Source: an uncultured Opitutaceae bacterium (GTDB lineage Bacteria > Verrucomicrobiota > Verrucomicrobiia > Opitutales > Opitutaceae). Taken from it: a stretch of DNA of 33,869 nucleotides. The stretch covers positions 1 through 33,869 of the forward strand of contig CALDFV010000066.1 of assembly GCA_937942145.1 (NCBI GenBank), read 5' to 3'. Positions 18,615 to 26,421 of this stretch are shown here, piece by piece. The translations under genes were made by a program, and so were the position numbers. The notes beneath the pieces are model-generated. The model was not told the DNA's origin, did not search any database, and saw only the letters and a program-made list of their open reading frames with translations. Position 1 is the first letter of the stretch. Each line of letters begins with the position of its first letter.

Positions 18615-19592
18615 GTGGCTACTATACTAAAACCCAACGAGGAAAACTTGCGTGAAATTCGCAAGTTTTTGCGTTTAGGAGAGCTCGTAGCGGTTCCCAC
18701 AGAAACCGTCTACGGATTAGCGGCTAATGCGCTGGACCCCAAGGCCTGTCAGAAAATCTTTACCGTCAAAGAACGGCCCCACAATGACCCCCTCATTTGT
18801 CACGTTCCAGATTTCGAATCACTTGAACAGTACTGTGAAACCAATCCACTTGCAAAAAGACTCGCCGAAGCCTTCTGGCCTGGACCGCTGACCTTGGTTC
18901 TACCCAAAAAGTCAATCATCCCCGATATCGTTACTGCAGGCCATGACTCCGTCGCCGTCCGATGCCCGAGTCACCCCATCTTCCGCGAACTCATTGAAGG
19001 ATGTGACTTCCCCCTAGCTGCGCCTAGCGCCAATCCTTTTGCCTATATCAGTCCCACCCTCGCAATCCACGTTCAAGCGAATCTGGGGGATCGGATCGAA
19101 ACGATCCTCGACGGGGGTCCGTGCCACCTGGGAGTTGAATCGACGATAATCGATGTTCGTGACCCCAAATCCGCGCGTATCCTTAGATACGGAGCCCTAC
19201 CCATTGAGCAAATTGAAGACGCTGTAAAAAGACGAGTCGATCGCCCGCTTCCCCATCAAAGCGGAATGTCGATTGCTCCCGGAGCGCTGCCAAAGCACTA
19301 CAGCCCGAAAACTAAGCTTGAACTTAGATCAGTCCCGGTTCTGGAAGAAGAACTCCAAAAGGGTGACGGATCCATTGCCTATCTACTTCTTCGTAAACCG
19401 TCTCACTCATCCTCCAGCCACATCCATTGGCTTTCAGAGAACGGGGAGCTTGACCGTATTGCATCGCAGCTCTACGCAAAACTAAGAGAGCTCGATGCCG
19501 CTGGCTACAAGAAAATCGTCGTTGAAGAAGCTCCAGAACTTGATCTGGGCAGGACCATCAACGACCGCCTTCGCCGTGCAGCCTTCCAGTAA
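18615..19592 (+). CDS. L-threonylcarbamoyladenylate synthase, long (Sua5) form
   Basis: Makes threonylcarbamoyl-AMP from threonine, bicarbonate and ATP, the first step of t6A37 modification of ANN-decoding tRNAs. At 325 residues it is the two-domain Sua5 type. The YrdC-like domain (about 1-205) has VAVPTETVYGLAANAL, KERPHNDPLICHV, FWPGPLTLVL and the SANPFAYISPT active-site loop; the C-terminal domain (about 225-325) starts with MSIAPGALPKHYSPKT, the conserved linker that closes the active site. The start is GTG. It follows rpsR by 58 bases and may share its transcript. Convergent with the outer-membrane protein gene. Confidence 0.94.
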   Translation: MATILKPNEENLREIRKFLRLGELVAVPTETVYGLAANALDPKACQKIFTVKERPHNDPLICHVPDFESLEQYCETNPLAKRLAEAFWPGPLTLVLPKKSIIPDIVTAGHDSVAVRCPSHPIFRELIEGCDFPLAAPSANPFAYISPTLAIHVQANLGDRIETILDGGPCHLGVESTIIDVRDPKSARILRYGALPIEQIEDAVKRRVDRPLPHQSGMSIAPGALPKHYSPKTKLELRSVPVLEEELQKGDGSIAYLLLRKPSHSSSSHIHWLSENGELDRIASQLYAKLRELDAAGYKKIVVEEAPELDLGRTINDRLRRAAFQ

Positions 19593-19610
19593 AACCACGG
19601 CTTTCGAAAC

Positions 19611-20720
19611 CTAATAGGACACTGAGGCGGATAAACGGATAATCTGTTCCGCCTCAAACTCATTTAGCTGGCTCAGGCTCCCACTGCGGTATACATAGCC
19701 CCCTGAAAAACTGATCGATTGGGTCGGAGAGAAACTGACCGCCATTTCGCCACTAAAGATATCCTTACCAAAGCTCGGTTCCATTTCCACCCAACTATTC
19801 GACACCCCGTAATAGGCGGACCACATATCCGAAAGCGTGAAATCACCTGTAAATGAAACCGTATCCGCCTCTACAAAGTCGTTGGCGATCAGGGAAGGCC
19901 TTGTCGAACGATTGAAAGTGAGAGAATATTGGGAATCGGATCCAGCCTGCCAAATTATAGCGGCATCGAGTTCGACTGCAGCGTTCGTTCTGCCATCTGA
20001 AAACCGGGAATTTCTACCCCCCGCAGTTACTTGTCCGTAAAGACCATCCGAAAGCTCCGATCCAAAGCCGACTTTTGCTGCCTGTTCCGAGGACTGGGAA
20101 AAGTCCCCCTTCGTAGTCAGGGAGGTCGAACGAAACTCCATACCTGCAATGAAATCTGCGTTTTGTCCTAAATCAGCCCGGATCTCCACCGGAATACTAG
20201 TCTGGTCCAAAATGCCTGAACCCTCACCTGATAGTACCGACTGGTAGTGTTGAACCGCTATCGACATCTCATACTCCTGCCCCTTGCCAAACTCTCGCGC
20301 CACGAGACCTTGAAAACGCGAGCCGTCAAGAAGTCGCGCTTCAACCATTCGTTCTGGATCAGACCAAGGAGAGCGACGCAGGCGATAGCTGACTTCCGCC
20401 ACTACTGGGTAATCGGATGCGGTTGTGTCGCTGGGACCAAAAAAACGACCTCCCGACCAAATCGCATCTACCCGATGCTTCAGCGCCAGAGGCAATCCTG
20501 AACTTTTCGCGGAATGATAGTCCAAAGGAGCCGCGTGCTCCAAATCTCTGTCAAAAGAGTATCCCAACACAGGAACCACGTACTCTTTTCCTGACGCTTC
20601 ACTCGTTGCTTCAAGACTTTGGCCCGATTCGTCCGCAAACAGCCCTGAATATCCCAACCCAAGGCACAGTAGCCCAAGGGAGACATTCCGACCGTAAACT
20701 GAGGGACAAAGACCTAGCAT
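19611..20720 (-). CDS. Predicted outer-membrane beta-barrel protein
   Basis: A 369-residue protein with an N-terminal export signal (NVSLGLLCLGLGYSG, likely cleaved after LFA). The mature part is rich in alternating polar/hydrophobic strands with Gly, Ser, Thr and aromatic residues, such as QYSLTFNRSTR and SISFSGGYVYRSG. It ends in IIRLSASVSY, a C-terminal aromatic signature for BAM-dependent outer-membrane insertion. No porin family is recognised and no ligand can be assigned. It is downstream of the CorC-like gene on the same strand and convergent with the Sua5-type gene. Confidence 0.7.
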   Translation of the reverse strand: MLGLCPSVYGRNVSLGLLCLGLGYSGLFADESGQSLEATSEASGKEYVVPVLGYSFDRDLEHAAPLDYHSAKSSGLPLALKHRVDAIWSGGRFFGPSDTTASDYPVVAEVSYRLRRSPWSDPERMVEARLLDGSRFQGLVAREFGKGQEYEMSIAVQHYQSVLSGEGSGILDQTSIPVEIRADLGQNADFIAGMEFRSTSLTTKGDFSQSSEQAAKVGFGSELSDGLYGQVTAGGRNSRFSDGRTNAAVELDAAIIWQAGSDSQYSLTFNRSTRPSLIANDFVEADTVSFTGDFTLSDMWSAYYGVSNSWVEMEPSFGKDIFSGEMAVSFSPTQSISFSGGYVYRSGSLSQLNEFEAEQIIRLSASVSY

Positions 20721-20791
20721 CTAGAGTTGTTGTTGAGTTTGATTGGAAACGATTTTCCCAGCCCTCACAAAAGCCCCTTTCGCAAGAAAAC

Positions 20792-22144
20792 TCAAGCCTC
20801 TAAATCACTATCACTCGGACGATCATCAACGCCGGGGTTCCCTTCCTCCGCACTATCTCGCCACTCTAGCACGTTTACACTGGCGGCTATCACTCTTTTG
20901 TCGTCCATGCTTCCCGCCGTAATTTCCAAATTACCGATAGTGAAAACCTCATTGAGTCTCGGCATTCGACCCAGTTTTACCGTTATGAAGCCTCCAAACG
21001 TCGAAACTTCCTCCGACTCCAATTCAACCCCAATTTCTTGGGAAACGTCATGCAAAGGCGTTAGGCCGTCCACGAGATAGGAGTTTTCACCGAGTTTCGA
21101 AATCATTTCCCGATCGCGATCAAACTCGTCCTGGATCTCGCCTACCAGCTCCTCCAGCACGTCCTCCAGCGTAACCGCCCCAACCGTACCGCCAAACTCG
21201 TCAATCAGAAGAGCGAAGTGCTGCTTTTGCTTTAGAAAGCCCTGCAAGACCGACTCCAACGGTTCGTCCATGGAAAACCGGGCTATCGGACGTTTTACCT
21301 CATTCAAATCAATTTCCTCAGAGGACTTCCCAATGCGGAAGACGTCCTTGATATGAACAATCCCCACGCATTGATCGAGATCCCCCTCGCAAACGGGGAA
21401 ACGGGTATGACCTGTCTCTCTAGCGACTTTTAGATTTTCGTCAGGAGAGTCCTCCACGTCGAAAAACTTGAGCTGATTCCGAGGGATCATGATGTCGTGG
21501 GCCACGCGCTTTCGCAAATCCATCACGTTATTCAAAATGCTTTCCGTCACCTCCGGCAGTTCGTCCCCATTACTGACGATCGACCGGATTTGCGATTCTA
21601 CATCGATCAAATTGAGATCGGAATCAGCGTCGAGACGAAGCGCCTTGAGCACCATTCGGGATACCGCGTTAAACAGGTTCGAGAGAGGTTGGGCGATGAA
21701 CTGGAAAATTCGGACAAAAGGCACCGTAAACTGGAGGGTCCTAATCGGGGCCTGCATAGCAATGGACCGAGGAATCAGTTCGCCAAAAACAAAGCCGATG
21801 CTCACGGAAAAGACTATTCCAAATACGATCGCCATTCCAAGTGGATATTCGCCAAACCAATCCTGCGACGCCAGCCCTGCGTAAACCAGGGGAACGAAGA
21901 GTATCCCTAACACAATCGTGCTTAAAGTGATGCCCAATCTAAGTATCTTCAGGCTCGAACTCATATTCTCCAAAAGGTCCGCAACGGGCTTTGACTCCTT
22001 CAGCTCATCCATTTTACCCGTTCCGAAACGCGTGAAGCGCATTTTCATGAGGCTGAACTCCGTCGCAACGAAAACAGCGTTCATCCCGAGAAGAACGAGT
22101 ATGGCTATCCCGAAGAGAATCAATTCGTTCGAAGAGAAATTCAC
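20792..22144 (-). CDS. Hemolysin-C/CorC family transporter (CNNM, CBS pair, CorC domain)
   Basis: A 450-residue inner-membrane protein. The N-terminal CNNM (DUF21) transmembrane domain (about 1-190) opens with ILFGIAILVLLGMNAVFVATEFSLMK and includes VFGELIPRS. A tandem CBS pair follows (about 205-330, with HDIMIPRNQLKFFDV and ALLIDEFGGTVGAVTLEDVLEELVGEI), then a CorC_HlyC domain (about 350-425, YLVDGLTPLHDVSQEIG, VSTFGGFITVKLG). Family members are linked to Mg/Co efflux or divalent-cation homeostasis; the name hemolysin is historical. It lies 47 bases after hisC on the same strand. Confidence 0.93.
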   Translation of the reverse strand: MNFSSNELILFGIAILVLLGMNAVFVATEFSLMKMRFTRFGTGKMDELKESKPVADLLENMSSSLKILRLGITLSTIVLGILFVPLVYAGLASQDWFGEYPLGMAIVFGIVFSVSIGFVFGELIPRSIAMQAPIRTLQFTVPFVRIFQFIAQPLSNLFNAVSRMVLKALRLDADSDLNLIDVESQIRSIVSNGDELPEVTESILNNVMDLRKRVAHDIMIPRNQLKFFDVEDSPDENLKVARETGHTRFPVCEGDLDQCVGIVHIKDVFRIGKSSEEIDLNEVKRPIARFSMDEPLESVLQGFLKQKQHFALLIDEFGGTVGAVTLEDVLEELVGEIQDEFDRDREMISKLGENSYLVDGLTPLHDVSQEIGVELESEEVSTFGGFITVKLGRMPRLNEVFTIGNLEITAGSMDDKRVIAASVNVLEWRDSAEEGNPGVDDRPSDSDLEA

Positions 22145-22191
22145 CTGTGTATCAAAGTAGAACCCAAACTCCTACAATGCGACTACTCACC

Positions 22192-23289
22192 CTACCGACT
22201 CAAGAACGAAGTGAGCGCCTTAATTGCCAGCTCATTCTGTTCTTCCGTTCCCACTGATACACGGATCCATTGGCTCATCCCGTAAGGTGCCAAGGGTCGA
22301 ACGATGATCCCTTCTCGCTGCATCGCTTCGAAAGCCGCGTTGCCATCTGCAACGTTTAGCGTTATGAAATTCGCTGAACTGGAAATGTATTCGATATTCA
22401 ATGATTCTACACATTCCACAAAATAACGCAATCCCGCAGCATTAGCGATACGGCATGAAGAAACGAAGCCCTGATCTTCAAGGGCTGCACGGGATGCGGC
22501 CAAGGCTACCGAATTAACATTGAACGGAGCGCGAGCACGATTCAAGAGAGACACCAATTCCGGATCTCCGTATCCGTAACCAACTCGAAGCCCTGCCAGA
22601 CCGTAGATCTTGGAAAAGGTTCTTGTGCAGAGCACTTTTTTACCCTTGGCAATCAACGGTCTTAAATCAACGGGTTCGTCCTGATATTCAGAATACGCCT
22701 CATCAAGAACAAAGAGAACATCGTCGGGAAGGGCCTCAACCAGCTCCTCGATTTCGCTCGATGTATTAGCCGATCCACTCGGGTTGTCCGGACTCGCCAA
22801 AAAAACGATCCTGGTCCTATCCGTAACCGCCTCCCGCATTCCTTTTAAATCGTGTCGGTGATTTATCGTGGGCACTTCAACTGGCCGACCACCAAAAAGC
22901 AGGGTAACCAGTTTATATACGATAAACGAGCCTTCCCCCATGACCACTTCGTCACCTTCACGCACAAATGCATGCCCTAACAGTTCGAGGACTTCGTTCG
23001 ATCCATTTCCTACGATAAATTGATCCGGTTCCATTTTTAGCAGCTGAGCAAGAGCGTTTTTCAACTCGTAGCATCCGCCATCCGGATACAGCTCAACGCT
23101 ATCCAGTGCCTTTTTCCCAGCCTCTATCGCTCTAGCCGAAGCTCCCAATGGATTTTCGTTGGATGCGAGTTTGACGATTGTGTTCGGGTTCAGCCCCAGC
23201 TCACGGGCTACGTACTCGATCGGTTTACCCGGCTGATACACAGGCTGCGAGAGTAGTTCAGGTTTAACAAGTTCAGAGTAAGTAGGCAT
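22192..23289 (-). CDS. hisC: Histidinol-phosphate aminotransferase
   Basis: PLP-dependent class I/II aminotransferase of 365 residues, converting imidazole-acetol phosphate to histidinol phosphate. The family signature is visible: KLASNENPLGAS near residue 40, FIVGNGSNEVLELL, FLASPDNPSGS, VLDEAYSEY, and the PLP lysine (Lys227) in TRTFSKIYGLAGLRVGYG. HisC homologues can also act on aromatic amino acids, so specificity is by family. No other his gene is adjacent. CorC follows on the same strand; a minus-strand terminator about 100 bases upstream isolates it from earlier transcription. Confidence 0.93.
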   Translation of the reverse strand: MPTYSELVKPELLSQPVYQPGKPIEYVARELGLNPNTIVKLASNENPLGASARAIEAGKKALDSVELYPDGGCYELKNALAQLLKMEPDQFIVGNGSNEVLELLGHAFVREGDEVVMGEGSFIVYKLVTLLFGGRPVEVPTINHRHDLKGMREAVTDRTRIVFLASPDNPSGSANTSSEIEELVEALPDDVLFVLDEAYSEYQDEPVDLRPLIAKGKKVLCTRTFSKIYGLAGLRVGYGYGDPELVSLLNRARAPFNVNSVALAASRAALEDQGFVSSCRIANAAGLRYFVECVESLNIEYISSSANFITLNVADGNAAFEAMQREGIIVRPLAPYGMSQWIRVSVGTEEQNELAIKALTSFLSR

Positions 23290-23681
23290 TTCCTTTAAAA
23301 TGGACGACTGACCACAAACTCAAATCCTCATCCGCCGCAAGCTCGGAGCGAACCCTTTGGAACGAAATTTTGAGGCTAAAACGCGAAAAACCCGGGCGAA
23401 TCCCCATCCGCCCGGGCCCTCCTCTAGTTTTCTGGGTTCCTCAAATCCACTCCAGAAAAAAATTCTCCAAACTTTTCTCACACTTAAAAACTGAGCAGTC
23501 TCCCGTTTGAATGAGACCAAATGTTAGCAGAATTGGTTCCAGAAATCTATGTTACTCAAAACTCTTTGATCTACATGATCTTAAGGGATCTTTGCCCCCG
23601 ACAAATATTTGAGCCGATTGACTTTCTGACTCGATTAGGAGCGAGGATTCTTACACCTTGGGCAAATACTCATACGATCCC
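23290..23681. other. Intergenic region between divergent hisC and the AI-2E permease gene
   Basis: About 390 bases without a convincing protein gene; the 66-codon minus ORF begins with TTG, has no ribosome-binding site and runs through the terminator, so it is not accepted. The region carries a minus-strand intrinsic terminator at 23386-23416 with no gene upstream of it, and a small hairpin GTCTC-n10-GAGAC at about 23500-23520. A short noncoding RNA on the minus strand is possible. Confidence 0.5.
23386..23416 (-). terminator. Rho-independent terminator facing hisC
   Basis: Perfect 8-bp stem CCCGGGCG / CGCCCGGG around a 10-base loop, followed on the minus strand by TTTTT. The hairpin is GC-rich with an immediate U-tract, as in an intrinsic terminator. 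It would end a transcript initiated between about 23420 and 23640 on the minus strand, where no protein gene is found. It could also attenuate transcription before hisC. Confidence 0.75.
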
Positions 23682-24746
23682 ATGACTTCTTCTGAGCTTC
23701 CCCAATCCCACCTTCTCCGATCTTTTCTCTGGCTAGGAATAACGGTCACCGTCTTCTTCATCCTCTACATCGGCCAAAAGCTCATAATCCCGCTAATTCT
23801 GGCAGTCTTCATTTGGTACCTCATCAACGTGCTCTCGTTCGCAATAATGAAATTGAAGATCGGAGGGCGATCGCTTCCGGCATCTTTGCGGTATATCGCC
23901 TCGGTGATGGCGATTGTTGCAATCCTGAGCGTGTTTTTCAATTTCATTACGAAGAACGTGAGCGAGGTCGTGCGAGTCGCGCCAGAGTATCAGGAAAAAA
24001 TTGGCCCAATGATTGACAAGGTCTATGGCTGGCTACCGTTTGAGGAACCCCCTCCGATCAAGGAATTCGTAAACCAGCTGAACTTCAGTTCACTGCTCAA
24101 AATGGTCGCGGGAGCCCTCGGCTCACTCGCTGGAAACGCCGGCCTCATCAGCATCTATGTTGTTTTTCTATTTTTGGAGCAGCGCAGTTTTGGACCAAAG
24201 ATCAAAGGGATGGCTCATGGGAATATCAAAGAAAACGAGGTCTTTAAAATCATCACTCAAATCGACAAGGATACTCGCAAGTACATTGGTATTAAAACCC
24301 TCACTAGCCTGACCACCGGTATACTGAGTTTCGCGATAATGACGTCTGTAGGCCTCGATTTCGCCGCCTTCTGGGCAATGCTGATCTTCTTCTTCAACTT
24401 TATTCCCACCGTAGGTTCGATACTGGCTACCGCCTTTCCTTCGGTCCTTGCCCTCATCCAATTCGAAGAGCCCACTAAAATTGGTGTCACGATTGGAGGC
24501 GTCGTGGCTGCCCAAGTTCTAGTGGGGAATTTTCTAGAACCCCGTCTTATGGGAAACTCTTTGAACCTCAGCCCGCTCGTGATTCTCCTTTCCCTCAGTC
24601 TTTGGGGATCCCTCTGGGGCGTGCCTGGAATGTTCCTTTGCGTACCCATCACAGTGATCGCCATGATCATCTGCTCCCATTTTCAGCAGACTCGACCCAT
24701 CGCCGTCCTCCTTTCAGGTGACGGGAAGATCAAGGGGAGCTCCTAG
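23682..24746 (+). CDS. AI-2E family transporter (PerM/TqsA/YdiK-like)
   Basis: Polytopic inner-membrane protein. With the ATG at 23682 (MTSSELPQSHLLRSF) it has 354 residues; the track's TTG start at 23658 adds eight. About eight hydrophobic segments are arranged as in the AI-2E exporter family: two N-terminal helices (FFILYIGQKLIIPLILAVF), a soluble stretch (PEYQEKIGPMIDKVYGW), and a C-terminal helix cluster with FFFNFIPTVGSILATAFP and LEPRLMGNSLNLSPLVILLSL, the family's most conserved parts. Members export varied solutes and some act as Na+/H+ antiporters; autoinducer-2 export should not be assumed. Its stop is almost adjacent to the convergent methyltransferase pseudogene. Confidence 0.9.
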   Translation: MTSSELPQSHLLRSFLWLGITVTVFFILYIGQKLIIPLILAVFIWYLINVLSFAIMKLKIGGRSLPASLRYIASVMAIVAILSVFFNFITKNVSEVVRVAPEYQEKIGPMIDKVYGWLPFEEPPPIKEFVNQLNFSSLLKMVAGALGSLAGNAGLISIYVVFLFLEQRSFGPKIKGMAHGNIKENEVFKIITQIDKDTRKYIGIKTLTSLTTGILSFAIMTSVGLDFAAFWAMLIFFFNFIPTVGSILATAFPSVLALIQFEEPTKIGVTIGGVVAAQVLVGNFLEPRLMGNSLNLSPLVILLSLSLWGSLWGVPGMFLCVPITVIAMIICSHFQQTRPIAVLLSGDGKIKGSS

Positions 24747-24747
24747 A

Positions 24748-25448
24748 CTATTTTAGGTTTACCAAGATCCCCAACGTCTGGTTCGCGCCACGAAAGAACT
24801 CGTGATCGACATCTAGAATTTGGGTAGCGTAACCGAGATCCTCGATGCGCTCCCGAAACTCACTGAGTTTTCCATATTTCATCCCCGAGCTGTCAACGGT
24901 CGGATGGACTCGAACTTCCTCACGCGAAACCCGACAGAACTCGCGAATCGATCGATAGAAGAAGTCCAGATCGAAGAGGCTCGAGTAGATGAAGAGCAAG
25001 TGGCCACAAAGCGTGATACCGAAACTCCGGTCCGCAAAAGGTAGATCGGGTAGCGCTGGACCAACGTAACGACCCAGTGGGAAAGCGCTTCGGTAGTGCG
25101 CCAAGAATCGCTTCAAGGCCTCCAAGCGAATTCGCTTCGATTCGTCGATGGATTGATAGGGTTTCGCGACTATGAATTCTCGCTTTGACTGAACCCTGAA
25201 AAAATGTCCTCAAAGTCCTAATACGCGAGTTTTTCGATCGCATCCGGATTTCGATAGAACATCGGATCGCTTCCCGTCGCTAGAATTCCTGCCGGGTTCG
25301 CCTCGGCAACGAAGGATGAAGGTCCTGAGGGACAATCGAGGATCGCTTTTCCTTTGAGATCATTCTCCTCAAGGCCGAAGCAAAGGATAAGCTCCTCATA
25401 GGGTCTTCCAAAGAAGGACGTTTGTGTAAAATGGGTGAAAGGTTTCAT
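24748..25448 (-). pseudogene. SAM-dependent methyltransferase-like gene, frameshifted and with a nonsense codon
   Basis: Two minus-strand ORFs in different frames form one protein. The 5' part from ATG 25448 reads MKPFTHFTQTSFFGRP ... KGKAILDCPSGPSSFVAEA, a SAM-binding glycine-loop-like motif, then DPMFYRNPDAIEKLAY and TAG at 25218-25220. After an indel near the T6 run at 25199-25204 the frame resumes as KREFIVAKPYQSIDESKR, then LEALKRFLAHYRSAFPLGRYV, LPFADRSFGITLCGHLLF and CRVSREEVRVHPT, the second half of a class I methyltransferase. The earlier ATG at 25505 lies inside a terminator hairpin and is rejected. It was probably a small-molecule methyltransferase; substrate unknown. The tail is adjacent to, and convergent with, the AI-2E permease gene. 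Confidence 0.85.
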
Positions 25449-25475
25449 GCCGATTGGCTTAAAAAGCGATTTTGG

Positions 25476-25509
25476 AAAAACAAAAAACCCGATGCTTGAG
25501 AACATCGGG
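25476..25509 (-). terminator. Rho-independent terminator upstream of the methyltransferase pseudogene
   Basis: Seven-base stem CCCGATG / CATCGGG with an 8-base loop, followed on the minus strand by TTTTTTGTTTTT. This is a strong intrinsic terminator for minus-strand transcription coming from the FmdB-like gene or from the possible 41-codon gene just upstream. It shows that the methyltransferase pseudogene had its own promoter. Confidence 0.85.
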
Positions 25510-25540
25510 CTCGATCAAAATAGATGGGCTGAACTACGGA

Positions 25541-25666
25541 CTACTTTTCACCGTGAGACCATCGTCGAGCCAATTCATGGATCCACCAAAGCGAGCAATC
25601 CCTTTCCGGCACATCGAAAAAACGCGTCGGGTTTCGACCAATTAAGCTCTGCGGGTTAGCTGTCAT
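25541..25666 (-). CDS. Possible 41-residue small protein
   Basis: Too short for the ORF track. From ATG 25666 it reads MTANPQSLIGRNPTRFF, then DVPERDCSLWWIHELARRW and stops at 25541, 32 bases before a strong terminator. Composition is protein-like: hydrophobic and charged residues alternate and there are three Trp. No ribosome-binding site is obvious, and a second overlapping frame of 35 codons (25534-25641, TTG start) is also open. No homologue is recognised. The 210-base space between the FmdB-like stop and the terminator has no other explanation. Confidence 0.35.
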   Translation of the reverse strand: MTANPQSLIGRNPTRFFDVPERDCSLWWIHELARRWSHGEK

Positions 25667-25717
25667 TCGAAGTAAGCGTTACTTAACCTATGATCAGAAA
25701 TAAAGATCTTTTTCTTC

Positions 25718-26248
25718 TCAGTCACAGTACTGTGACATGTCGTATAGCTCAGGATCCTTTTTTGGTCCCCTGAATCGACGACGTAGGTTCTGGAGACCAC
25801 CGGCTCCATTCTCCCCCATCCAATCTTCTCCCAGATCGTCCATCGAGTCGCCGAATTCCTCTTCCAACTTCTCCGGATCCTCCCCGGCTTCCAGACGGCG
25901 GACCATCTCCTCCATTTCGCCCGGCAGTTTTTCCCCAGTGAGGGAAGACATCTTTCTCATCAGATGCGCCATCTGCTTCGGGTCTGGATTGTCTTCGCTG
26001 AATCCCGCCATGTCCCGCTCTAGCTCCGCCATGACGCTTTCCATTTTGGCGTCGTCAATATCATCCATTCCATTCGCATCGGTTGGATCCTTCGCCTTTC
26101 CTATAAACGCAAATCCAGACACCTTTTTTTCCATGGAAAATTGTGGGTCTTCGGGACACCGCGGAACGGAATTCTGGTAGGCCAACGACTTAGCGAGAAA
26201 GGAGTATAGCGTGTTGTTTTCCTTACAGTAGAATTCGTAAATGGGCAT
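25718..26248 (-). CDS. FmdB-like zinc-ribbon-related protein with acidic tail
   Basis: The ATG at 26248 gives MPIYEFYCKENNTLYSF, the classic FmdB opening; the longer ORF start at 26317 is rejected. The protein has 176 residues. The N-terminal region (1-50) matches a FmdB ribbon but keeps only one Cys of each pair (Cys8 in FYCKEN, Cys31 in PRCPED), so a normal four-Cys zinc site is not present. The rest is acidic and Met-rich (GMDDIDDAKMESVMAEL, LEAGEDPEKLEEEFGDSM) and ends in a basic RRRFRGPKK plus YDMSQYCD. The function is unknown; relatives are annotated as regulators or zinc-ribbon proteins. A probable monocistronic gene. Confidence 0.75.
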   Translation of the reverse strand: MPIYEFYCKENNTLYSFLAKSLAYQNSVPRCPEDPQFSMEKKVSGFAFIGKAKDPTDANGMDDIDDAKMESVMAELERDMAGFSEDNPDPKQMAHLMRKMSSLTGEKLPGEMEEMVRRLEAGEDPEKLEEEFGDSMDDLGEDWMGENGAGGLQNLRRRFRGPKKDPELYDMSQYCD

Positions 26249-26421
26249 AATTATAATCCTGAAAGAAAACTTGTGGAAAATAGCAATCCTTTCTGCGATC
26301 GGAACGAATGCCAGCAAAAGTGCTCCTCGTCGGAACGGTCAGAACTTCCAAAAATTCTCATCTCTCTTATGGGTGCTCGGCTTGAGCCACCGTAGCTAAC
26401 ACGAAGAAGCAAGATCGCTCG

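Noticed and set aside
23320-23520. 66-codon minus-strand ORF upstream of hisC.
   Set aside because: It starts with TTG without a ribosome-binding site, runs through the terminator hairpin, and has an unusual Arg/Phe/Gly-rich composition.
25435-25659. 74-codon plus-strand ORF over the terminator and the methyltransferase start.
   Set aside because: It reads across the terminator hairpin and the antisense of a recognisable gene; it is a shadow frame.
25721-25736. Perfect 16-bp palindrome GTCACAGTACTGTGAC at the 3' end of the FmdB-like gene.
   Set aside because: About one perfect 16-bp palindrome per two windows of this size is expected by chance, it overlaps coding sequence and lacks a U-tract.
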